Positions 6,096 to 11,055 of a stretch of 11,055 nucleotides of DNA are shown here, in pieces. Numbering within the stretch: the first letter of the stretch is position 1; each line of letters begins with the position of its first letter. The stretch is taken from positions 1-11,055 of the forward strand of contig URQL01000044.1 of NCBI GenBank assembly GCA_900550005.1, written 5' to 3'. The notes under the pieces are model-generated. The model did not search any database, was not told the DNA's origin, and saw only the letters and a list, made by a program, of their open reading frames with translations. This DNA is from an uncultured Erysipelotrichaceae bacterium (GTDB taxonomy: Bacteria; Bacillota_I; Bacilli_A; Erysipelotrichales; Coprobacillaceae). The position numbers and the translations under genes are program-made.

Positions 6096-7282
6096 GTCCT
6101 TTCATATACTTTTGCTTTTCTTCTAAAATATTCCTTTTGGCGAGTATTATCTTCACTGATTTGTTTAGAAATATTTTCTAAAGTATCATCTTCAGATTCA
6201 CTAAGAACAGGTAATTTATCACTATGTAAAAATAAATTGATTAGTGTAAGTACTGGGCGGTATTTACGTGAAATCATCTGTGTATATTCAACAAAAATTT
6301 CAAATATAAACATTAATGTCATAAAAAGAACAATGGCCGCTCTTTTATCATAGAGATAAAGGTAAGATGACATTGAAAATAAAATTGTCGCTCCATATAA
6401 AATAAGCACACTTTTCTTTTGTCCTAAATTTAAATTAAACATTAATTGATGATGCAAATGTTCACGATCTGCTTCTGAGAATTTTTTCTTTCTTAACTTA
6501 CGACGTAAGATAGCCATGATCGTATCCATAATAGGAACAGCTAATACAATAATTGGTGCACCTAAAGTAAAGAAAGCAGAACTTTTATAACCAAAACCGA
6601 GTAATGAGATAACTGAAATCATAAATCCAATAAATAAGGCACCACTATCACCTATAAAAATCGATGCTGGATTAAAATTATAAAATAAAACACCAATAGC
6701 ACTTCCTGCTAGAATCATCGATAAAGAAGCAATATCCGTTCTTCCAAAGTGAAGCGACGTAATCGATATCGTCACTAAAACAATAGAAGAAATTCCAATA
6801 CAAAGTCCATCTAACCCATCAATTAAATTAATGGCATTCGTGATTCCAATAATCCATCCATAAGTGATAACAATAGCAATTAAATTACATAACTCCACTG
6901 ACAAATGGGGAATATTTACTCCTCGTAACATTGTTTTACCATAAAAAATAATGATCGATGTTGCGATAAATTCCACAATTAATTTTTTCTTAGGCGTAAT
7001 ATCATGTATATCATCATATAATCCCACCATAAATACAAGAAAACTTGATATTAAAATGGCATTGATTTGTGTATCTGTTTTTAAAAAGATATAAGCACAT
7101 AAAATAAAGCTTAAGTAGACTGCATAACCCCCAATACGAACAATTCTTCCTGAATGAATTGTACGCTTATTGGCTATCGCAATAATATTTAATTTATCCC
7201 CTGCTTTTTTAACAAGTGGAACAAGTAAACTACTTATTACCATGGCAACAAGAAAAGATATAATAATTTCTAGATTCATCAT
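5411..7282 (-). CDS. tagO: TagO/WecA-family polyprenyl-phosphate sugar-1-phosphate transferase fused to an extra membrane-anchored extracytoplasmic domain
   Basis: Enzymes of this family move a HexNAc-1-phosphate from UDP-sugar to undecaprenyl phosphate and start teichoic acid or other wall glycopolymer synthesis at the inner membrane face. Residues 1-350 form the multi-helix catalytic part: the D90-D91 pair in VGLYDD, NLIDGLDGL (152-160, with D155 and D158), GDSG (211-214) and the HxHH motif HLHH (275-278). The last is followed by Gln279, where I expect Arg in most relatives. The usual family length is about 330-370 residues, but this protein has 623. Residues 357-410 are a charged, basic linker, 411-432 an extra hydrophobic helix, and 433-623 a polar extracytoplasmic region that I do not recognise, possibly NTF2-like in its end YYVVGIDYQ. 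The basic linker agrees with the positive-inside rule. The reading frame is continuous, with no sign of frameshift. ATGATG starts the gene; the second ATG (7279) has the better spacing from AGGAGG. The gene follows mbl but has its own promoter. Confidence 0.85.
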   Translation of the reverse strand: MMNLEIIISFLVAMVISSLLVPLVKKAGDKLNIIAIANKRTIHSGRIVRIGGYAVYLSFILCAYIFLKTDTQINAILISSFLVFMVGLYDDIHDITPKKKLIVEFIATSIIIFYGKTMLRGVNIPHLSVELCNLIAIVITYGWIIGITNAINLIDGLDGLCIGISSIVLVTISITSLHFGRTDIASLSMILAGSAIGVLFYNFNPASIFIGDSGALFIGFMISVISLLGFGYKSSAFFTLGAPIIVLAVPIMDTIMAILRRKLRKKKFSEADREHLHHQLMFNLNLGQKKSVLILYGATILFSMSSYLYLYDKRAAIVLFMTLMFIFEIFVEYTQMISRKYRPVLTLINLFLHSDKLPVLSESEDDTLENISKQISEDNTRQKEYFRRKAKVYERTKRIAKMKNQNKLRNQIILISILVIAIVAVGGGAFYINRQNEIKQQELEKQKQEDLEGDGLHYRESAHPTDLLKEIYTELQAANDSGDQEKEATYVAAYFAADFFTWSNKTEREDIGGLSYIWPDSRQSFASYALRDYYANFTEYEAKYGQTNLPEVVSYVVNSFDPSEYKLESEGNQDKETYDISLDITYKENDEGMPTSSLKKSMVITVVRDTELYYVVGIDYQDA

Positions 7283-7285
7283 CTT

Positions 7286-7295
7286 TCCTCCTATC
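7286..7295 (-). promoter_or_regulatory. Ribosome binding site deciding between two adjacent ATGs of the TagO-family gene
   Basis: TAGGAGGAAA precedes ATGATG. GGAGG is only four bases from the first ATG (7282) and seven from the second (7279). The usual Firmicutes spacing favours the second, giving a protein one residue shorter. Confidence 0.55.
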
Positions 7296-7302
7296 TTTGC
7301 CT

Positions 7303-7330
7303 ATTATACCATACTTTTATTCTTGAACAA
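7303..7330 (-). promoter_or_regulatory. SigA-type promoter of the TagO-family gene
   Basis: TTGTTC (7330-7325), a 16-base spacer and TATAAT (7308-7303), with TGG before the -10 (extended -10). The predicted start lies just in front of the AGGAGG ribosome binding site, so the leader is short. It stands downstream of the mbl terminator. Confidence 0.75.
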
Positions 7331-7354
7331 TGTGAATATAATAAAAAAAGATGT

Positions 7355-7386
7355 AAAAAAAAGAAAGGATCGTTTGAACCTTTCTT
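7355..7386 (-). terminator. Terminator of mbl
   Basis: AAGAAAGG (7386-7379), a ten-base loop and CCTTTCTT (7368-7361) form an 8-bp stem running into a tract of eight T residues (7362-7355). The left arm overlaps the last two bases of the mbl stop codon. Confidence 0.85.
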
Positions 7387-8377
7387 ATTTTACGTAATGT
7401 AAATTATTTAACATAACTCCGCATCCTTCAGCAACACAATCTAATGCATTGTCTGCAACGAATACAGGTACATTTAATTCTTTTTCAAGTAAAGTATCTA
7501 AACCATGAAGTAAAGCTCCTCCACCTGTTAAGAAAATACCACGACTAACAATATCAGCTGCTAATTCAGGTGGTGTTTTTTCTAATACAGCTTTTGTTGC
7601 TGAAACAATAGTCGCACAGTTTTCTCTTAAAGCTAATTCTGTTTCATCAGCACTAATTTCAATTGTATGAGGTAAACCTGTAACTAAGTCACGTCCTCTT
7701 ACTTCCATTGTTTTTTCTTCTCTAGCCCCTTTTACAGCTGTACCAATTTCAATTTTAATTTGTTCAGCAGTACGATCACCAATTAATAATTTATATTTGT
7801 CTTTGATATAATGAATAATTTCTTCATCCATCTTATCTCCGGCAATTTTTAAAGATGTACTTGTAACAATATCACCTAAAGATAATACAGCAATATCTGT
7901 AGTACCTCCACCGATATCAATAACCATATGTCCAGCAGGTCTTGAAATATCTAATCCAGCACCAATTGCTGCAACTTTTGGTTCTTCTTCAATGAATACT
8001 CTTTTAGCTCCACAACGTTCAGCTACATCTTTAATTGCACTTTTTTCAATAGATGTAATATTAGAAGGACAACAAATTAAAATTGTAGGTCTTGAAAAGA
8101 CACCTTTTAAGTTTAATTTATTAATAAAATGTGTAATTAAAATTTCTGTTACTTGAAAATCAGCAATAACTCCATCTTTTAAAGGTCGAATAGCTTGTAC
8201 TCTTCCAGGAGTTTTACCTAACATTTCTTTTGCTTCTGCACCAACAGCTAATGGTTTATGTGTTTCTGCATCCATAGCTACAACAGATGGTTCGTTAACT
8301 ACAATTCCTTCTCCTTTAACATAAATCAATATATTTGCAGTACCTAAATCGATACCAATTTCTTTTGAAAATCCCAT
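7385..8377 (-). CDS. mbl: Mbl, MreB-like bacterial actin
   Basis: MreB-family proteins polymerise under the membrane and organise side-wall synthesis. At 330 residues the length matches the family. Actin-fold nucleotide motifs are intact: IDLGTAN (9-15), the second phosphate loop IDIGGGTTD (153-161) and the adenosine motif TGGGALLHGL (284-293). The family is MreB/Mbl/MreBH. I choose Mbl because LICCPSNITS (100-109), KLLIGDRTAEQIKI (196-209) and EEEPKVAAIGAG (130-141) closely follow Bacillus Mbl as I recall it, and because the gene sits downstream of spoIID-spoIIQ as Bacillus mbl does. The ATG has AGGAGG eight bases upstream. No mreC or mreD follows, which also argues against the mreBCD-type MreB. 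It has its own promoter and terminator. Confidence 0.9.
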   Translation of the reverse strand: MGFSKEIGIDLGTANILIYVKGEGIVVNEPSVVAMDAETHKPLAVGAEAKEMLGKTPGRVQAIRPLKDGVIADFQVTEILITHFINKLNLKGVFSRPTILICCPSNITSIEKSAIKDVAERCGAKRVFIEEEPKVAAIGAGLDISRPAGHMVIDIGGGTTDIAVLSLGDIVTSTSLKIAGDKMDEEIIHYIKDKYKLLIGDRTAEQIKIEIGTAVKGAREEKTMEVRGRDLVTGLPHTIEISADETELALRENCATIVSATKAVLEKTPPELAADIVSRGIFLTGGGALLHGLDTLLEKELNVPVFVADNALDCVAEGCGVMLNNLHYVK

Positions 8378-8411
8378 GTTTTTTTCCTCCTAAGAACCTT
8401 TTTACTACAAT

Positions 8412-8417
8412 ATTATA
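8412..8417 (-). promoter_or_regulatory. Extended -10 promoter element of mbl
   Basis: TGA followed by TATAAT (8417-8412) lies 35 bases before the mbl start codon. No good -35 box is found at 16-18 bases, as is common for extended -10 promoters. It lies between the spoIIQ terminator and mbl, so mbl is probably transcribed vegetatively and separately from the sporulation genes. Confidence 0.6.
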
Positions 8418-8466
8418 TCATATACTAATATCATTAATCTAGCAATAAAAATTGTAATTTCTTGTG

Positions 8467-8492
8467 AAAAAAAGTTAGGAACCATCCTAACT
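8467..8492 (-). terminator. Terminator of spoIIQ, containing its stop codon
   Basis: AGTTAGGA (8492-8485), loop TGGT and TCCTAACT (8480-8473) form an 8-bp stem followed by T residues down to 8467. The TAG stop of spoIIQ is inside the left arm. Confidence 0.9.
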
Positions 8493-9092
8493 CAATTCAT
8501 CAACTGTCTTTGAAAAACATTTTTCTGGATTTAAAATAACCCCTTTATTTTCAATAATTAAATGTAAGTGATTGCCTAAGTCAGCTTCGTATAAATTTTC
8601 ACCACTTGTACCAATAACATCCCCTTGTTTAACTTTTTGATTTACTTCTAGAGTCGTACTATCTAAACTTTGATAAGTAATTTCAATATCATTACTTTTA
8701 ATTGTAACCATTAAGCCAAAAATAGGATCGTCTTTTTTTTGCGTTACTTCACCACTTAAACAAGCAACAACATCAAATTTTGTATTTTCATTAGCAAAAT
8801 CCGTTCCTTGATTAGGGCGATAAACCCCTTCAAAAAGAACTAATGAAGCTTGTTGCGTGGTTGTATCATCATTTTGATCATAATAAGTTCTAACCACTTT
8901 TACGTTTTCATCAAGATAGGGATAATTAATTTTTTCTTTTGTTTCTTCTTGTTTAGGTTCATCATTTTTAATAGATACAACCGGTTCTTCACTTACAGGA
9001 ATTTTATTTTGATCATAAACCCATAACCCAGTTAACATTACAAGTACGGACATGCACCCGACTAACCCCATTTTATATGTTTTTTTCTTCAT
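8487..9092 (-). CDS. spoIIQ: SpoIIQ-like engulfment protein, LytM/M23 domain with one metal ligand missing
   Basis: SpoIIQ is made in the forespore and pairs across the septum with mother-cell SpoIIIAH during engulfment; SpoIID/M/P supply the hydrolytic activity. This 201-residue protein has a short cytoplasmic start, one membrane helix (9-26), a charged linker (to about 60) and an M23/LytM fold (about 65-190). The HxH pair is present (H175, H177 in GNHLHL). The first motif HxGxD reads N94-Q-G-T-D98, so the first histidine ligand is Asn. Loss of this histidine is also known in Bacillus subtilis SpoIIQ, so the protein is probably structural and not an active endopeptidase. The ATG has GAGGTG six bases upstream. 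It directly follows spoIID and precedes mbl, as in Bacillus, which supports SpoIIQ over a generic M23 peptidase. Confidence 0.87.
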   Translation of the reverse strand: MKKKTYKMGLVGCMSVLVMLTGLWVYDQNKIPVSEEPVVSIKNDEPKQEETKEKINYPYLDENVKVVRTYYDQNDDTTTQQASLVLFEGVYRPNQGTDFANENTKFDVVACLSGEVTQKKDDPIFGLMVTIKSNDIEITYQSLDSTTLEVNQKVKQGDVIGTSGENLYEADLGNHLHLIIENKGVILNPEKCFSKTVDELS

Positions 9093-9108
9093 AATTTCAC
9101 CTCATAAA

Positions 9109-9137
9109 GAGTATTTCCATTATGTTTATTTTTATTC
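9109..9137 (-). promoter_or_regulatory. Candidate SigF-type (forespore) promoter of spoIIQ
   Basis: GAATA (9137-9133), a 14-base spacer and GGAAATACTC (9118-9109). From memory, the SigF consensus is about GYATA, then 15 bases, then GGNNANAMTR: the -10 matches nine of ten positions and the -35 four of five. The -35 overlaps the spoIID stop codon. SpoIIQ is a SigF-dependent gene in Bacillus, which fits. AT-rich sequence makes chance matches possible. Confidence 0.45.
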
Positions 9138-10033
9138 TAAATTTTTGTTATTTCTACACCTTGATAGTAATATTGAAGAATTTCTTGGTAAGAATAACCT
9201 AATAAAGCCATGCCATTAGCTCCATATTGACTCATACCAACACCATGTCCTGATCCCATTGTCATAAAAGTATACCCTTGATCATCTTGAGTGATAGTAA
9301 AATCTGTTGAAGCTAATTGAAGTAATTCACGAATTTGTCGGCCACTATAGATTTGATCATTTACTTTTACACTTTTAACGTGATGACTTTCATAATAGCT
9401 TTGAATTTCGATTGAATCAACTATAAAACCAAACAAATCATTTATTTGAGTAAATGAAAAATTTTTTGTCCGTATAAGATTAGGACAGGTATCTTGTTCA
9501 AAAGGACTTTTAACTGAACGTAAATAAGGTTTAGCAGAAGCTTGAAAATAATCCTCACTATTTTCAGTATAACCATTTGAGCTAGAAAAAAACAATGCAG
9601 AAATATATTCTCCTTGATAAGTCAATACTTCACCAGTAGTTTGTTGTACAAGCATTTTTAAATGTTCATAGTTTTTATCGTATTGATCTTGCCAATTTTC
9701 TTGCATTTGTTGTTTTGTCAAATAAACTTGAGTCTTAGTTGTTGTATCTACTTGATAATTTCTTGATAAAACATAGGTTCGACTTGCGACAATTTGTGCT
9801 TTAAGGGCTTCATCCTCAAATGTGATTGGCATTTCACCCGCAACGACACCAATTAGATAATCATCTAGATCAAGGTTTTCTTGATGACCATCCGAATAAG
9901 AGATCGTAACTTGTTGTAAAGTGGTATGATTTTTAAAAAAAGGATGAATTGAAATCAAATTGGCTTTTATTAACCCTAAAACGATTCCATACATTAAAAA
10001 TAAAACAATTATTTTAAAACAGTTCTTTTTCAA
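9137..10033 (-). CDS. spoIID: SpoIID, stage II sporulation lytic transglycosylase
   Basis: SpoIID cleaves glycan strands during forespore engulfment, acting outside the mother-cell membrane with SpoIIM and SpoIIP. The 298-residue protein has an N-terminal signal anchor (about 7-25) and the SpoIID domain. GVVAGEMP (62-69) contains Glu67, the equivalent of the catalytic glutamate of Bacillus SpoIID. EALKAQIVASRTY (75-87), SSSNGYTENSEDYF (150-163) and the C-terminal signature GSGHGVGMSQYGA (260-272) are all family blocks. The start is TTG at 10033, chosen because it gives a normal basic-plus-hydrophobic N-terminus and has GGTGA just upstream, overlapping the stop of the DUF1146 gene, four bases away. 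Translation is therefore probably coupled to DUF1146. A SigE-like promoter lies upstream, consistent with mother-cell expression. Confidence 0.95.
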   Translation of the reverse strand: MKKNCFKIIVLFLMYGIVLGLIKANLISIHPFFKNHTTLQQVTISYSDGHQENLDLDDYLIGVVAGEMPITFEDEALKAQIVASRTYVLSRNYQVDTTTKTQVYLTKQQMQENWQDQYDKNYEHLKMLVQQTTGEVLTYQGEYISALFFSSSNGYTENSEDYFQASAKPYLRSVKSPFEQDTCPNLIRTKNFSFTQINDLFGFIVDSIEIQSYYESHHVKSVKVNDQIYSGRQIRELLQLASTDFTITQDDQGYTFMTMGSGHGVGMSQYGANGMALLGYSYQEILQYYYQGVEITKI

Positions 10034-10043
10034 GTTATCACCA
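10034..10043 (-). promoter_or_regulatory. Ribosome binding site and coupling signal for the TTG start of spoIID
   Basis: TGGTGATAAC precedes TTG (10033-10031). GGTGA is a modest Shine-Dalgarno and contains the TGA stop of the DUF1146 gene. The rare start codon and short spacing suggest weak, coupled initiation. Confidence 0.6.
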
Positions 10044-10241
10044 GATTCTAAATGTAATAAATTCTAATAAAAAGTTTGCTACTAAATAAGCTAATGCAAA
10101 ACTAAGTAAAATATATAGTAAGTTAAATTCACGTGCTTTATTTTTATGTAGTAATCTTGCAAAATCTATACTACTTAAACCATAGATACTGGCCATAAAG
10201 CTAATTATATAAATCACTAATTTTATGATTGAATAAACCAT
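10038..10241 (-). CDS. ywzB: DUF1146 (YwzB-like) small membrane protein
   Basis: A 67-residue protein with two predicted membrane helices, about 5-23 and 41-62, joined by a polar loop with SSIDFARLLHKNKAREF (23-39). Small proteins of this kind (DUF1146, YwzB of Bacillus subtilis) sit directly after atpC in many Firmicutes; their function is not known to me. The ATG has AAGGGG about six bases upstream. The gene begins just behind the ATP synthase terminator, and spoIID starts four bases after its stop codon. No clear vegetative promoter fits in the 16 bases between the terminator and this gene, so it may depend on read-through from the atp operon. Confidence 0.8.
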   Translation of the reverse strand: MVYSIIKLVIYIISFMASIYGLSSIDFARLLHKNKAREFNLLYILLSFALAYLVANFLLEFITFRIW

Positions 10242-10248
10242 AATATAC
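10220..10248 (-). promoter_or_regulatory. Candidate SigE-type (mother-cell) promoter for spoIID
   Basis: GTATATT (10248-10242), a 14-base spacer and CATAAAAT (10227-10220). From memory, the SigE consensus is about KHATATT, then 13-15 bases, then CATACAHT: the -35 is a full match and the -10 matches seven of eight. The spacer begins with the ATG of the DUF1146 gene, so this transcript would start near 10213, inside that gene, and would serve spoIID. spoIID is SigE-dependent in Bacillus. Confidence 0.55.
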
Positions 10249-10256
10249 CCCTTTTT

Positions 10257-10290
10257 TATAAAAAACAGGTATTCATTAAGAATACCTGTT
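10257..10290 (-). terminator. Terminator of the ATP synthase operon
   Basis: AACAGGTATTC (10290-10280), a five-base loop and GAATACCTGTT (10274-10264) form an 11-bp perfect stem followed by T residues. It starts seven bases after the atpC stop and is the strongest hairpin in the window. Confidence 0.92.
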
Positions 10291-10297
10291 CATTTTT

Positions 10298-10690
10298 TTA
10301 CATTTCTTTAACATGAATACGGTTAATTGCTTTTTTAAGTGCAATTTCTGCACGTAACATATCTCCATCATGCATTTCTAGACGTTTCTCAGCTCTTTGT
10401 TTAGCTTCATTAGCACGTCTAACATCAATTTCTTCTTGACTTTCAATTGAATTCGCAATAATTGTTGTTTCATTGTTTCCAACATATACAAATCCACCAG
10501 CAATAGCAAAATTTGTTCTTTCGCCACCAACTACAAAGTTCATTTCAGAAATTTCAATTCCACTAGCAAGAGGTAAATGGTGAGCTAAAATCCCAATTTG
10601 TCCTGCTGTTGTTCTAAGGTTTAATAATTCTACATCTTTTTGCAGATAAATGCCTTTTGGAGTTACAATTTTTAATGGAAAGGTACTCAT
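10298..10690 (-). CDS. atpC: ATP synthase F1 epsilon subunit
   Basis: The epsilon subunit is part of the F1 central stalk and couples or inhibits rotation. The 130-residue length is typical. Residues 1-84 form the N-terminal beta-sandwich, with FPLKIVTPKGI (4-14), the conserved TTAGQIGILAHHLPL (27-41) and IAGGFVYV (62-69). Residues 88-130 form the C-terminal helical hairpin rich in Glu, Arg and Lys. The ATG is preceded by AGGTGAGG, which occupies almost the entire ten-base gap after the atpD stop, so atpD and atpC are cotranscribed. It is the last gene of the atp operon, confirmed by the terminator after it. Confidence 0.97.
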   Translation of the reverse strand: MSTFPLKIVTPKGIYLQKDVELLNLRTTAGQIGILAHHLPLASGIEISEMNFVVGGERTNFAIAGGFVYVGNNETTIIANSIESQEEIDVRRANEAKQRAEKRLEMHDGDMLRAEIALKKAINRIHVKEM

Positions 10691-10700
10691 AACCTCACCT

Positions 10701-11055
10701 CTATCCTAATGTTTCTGCTTTAGCTACAGCTTCTTCAATTGTTCCAACATTATGGAAAGCTTGTTCAGGTAAATGATCCCATTTACCATCAAGGATTTCT
10801 TTAAATCCTTTAATTGTATCTGCTACGTGTACGTATTTACCATCTAATCCTGTAAATTGGCTAGCTACAGTAAATGGTTGTGATAAGAAGTTTCTTACAC
10901 GACGAGCACGAGCTACAATTAATTTATCATCATCACCTAATTCATCCATACCTAAGATTGCGATAATATCTTGTAATTCTTGGTAACGTTGTAAGATTTG
11001 TTGTACACCATGAGCTACTTCATAATGTTCTTTACCTACAACTAATGGATCTAAG
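10701..11055 (-). CDS. atpD: ATP synthase F1 beta subunit, C-terminal part only
   Basis: The catalytic subunit of F1, cut by the window edge. The open frame runs to the last base; 117 residues from the C-terminus are visible, starting LDPLVVGKEHYEVA. An internal Met at 10949 is not the start, because the conserved sequence continues upstream without interruption: HYEVAHGVQQILQRY, LQDIIAILGMDEL and then DDDKLIVARARRVRNFLSQPF are hallmark segments of the beta C-terminal helical domain. FHNVGTIEEAVAKA near the end is also typical. It ends in TAG ten bases before atpC. The gene has normal codon use for the window and no sign of disruption. Confidence 0.97.
   Translation of the reverse strand, partial: LDPLVVGKEHYEVAHGVQQILQRYQELQDIIAILGMDELGDDDKLIVARARRVRNFLSQPFTVASQFTGLDGKYVHVADTIKGFKEILDGKWDHLPEQAFHNVGTIEEAVAKAETLG

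Noticed and set aside
7170..7397. Plus-strand open frame of 75 codons across the TagO-family gene start and mbl terminator
   Set aside because: It reads through the opposite-strand promoter and terminator, has no ribosome binding site and resembles no known protein.
10249..10264. AT palindrome TTTTTTATAAAAAA as a possible operator
   Set aside because: It is the T tract of the atp terminator running into the A-rich ribosome binding site region of the next gene; no further symmetry supports a protein site.
10701..10949. Complete small gene starting at the Met at 10949
   Set aside because: The conserved AtpD sequence continues upstream to the window edge, so this Met is internal.

Overview
The window is a low-GC, AT-rich stretch of a Firmicutes-type chromosome in which every convincing gene lies on the minus strand. 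In transcription order (high to low coordinates) the genes are atpD (partial) - atpC - DUF1146 (ywzB-like) - spoIID - spoIIQ - mbl - TagO/WecA-family transferase - SulP transporter - secG - rnr - smpB - ssrA (tmRNA). A sporulation pair (SpoIID, SpoIIQ) next to mbl and the ATP synthase tail, as in Bacillus, points to an endospore-forming Firmicute. The tmRNA tag ends in YAFA, an ending I know from Mollicutes. Together with the very AT-rich, compact layout, this suggests an Erysipelotrichia/Coprobacillus-like lineage. That placement is an inference.

Right part (about 7355-11055): the end of the F1Fo ATP synthase operon closes with a strong terminator at 10257-10290. Behind it come a small two-helix membrane protein, then SpoIID (peptidoglycan lytic transglycosylase) and SpoIIQ (LytM-fold engulfment protein), then the actin-like cell-shape protein Mbl. 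Compared with the Bacillus subtilis atpC-mbl interval, murAA and spoIIID are not present here. I see a candidate SigE-type promoter over the start of the DUF1146 gene and a candidate SigF-type promoter in front of spoIIQ. These fit the known compartment logic, with SpoIID made in the mother cell and SpoIIQ in the forespore.

Middle (3629-7308): two single-gene units, each with its own promoter and terminator. The first is a TagO/WecA-like polyprenyl-phosphate sugar-phosphate transferase with an unusual C-terminal extension: a basic linker, an extra membrane helix and an extracytoplasmic domain of about 190 residues. A ribosome-binding-site-like sequence and ATG lie exactly at the junction. The second is a SulP/SLC26 anion transporter with a STAS domain.

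Left part (151-3603): the conserved secG-rnr-smpB-ssrA cluster. SecG belongs to protein export. RNase R, SmpB and tmRNA form the trans-translation and stalled-message clearance module. A terminator hairpin sits between secG and rnr directly against the rnr ribosome binding site. rnr and smpB overlap by one base. ssrA has its own promoter and terminator. The last 150 bases hold only a possible 5' fragment of an unknown gene.

The most unusual items are the TagO fusion with its possible internal start, the promoter-like sporulation elements, the terminator/RBS arrangement before rnr, and the short Mollicutes-like tmRNA tag. Nothing looks like a mobile element, CRISPR array or defence island.
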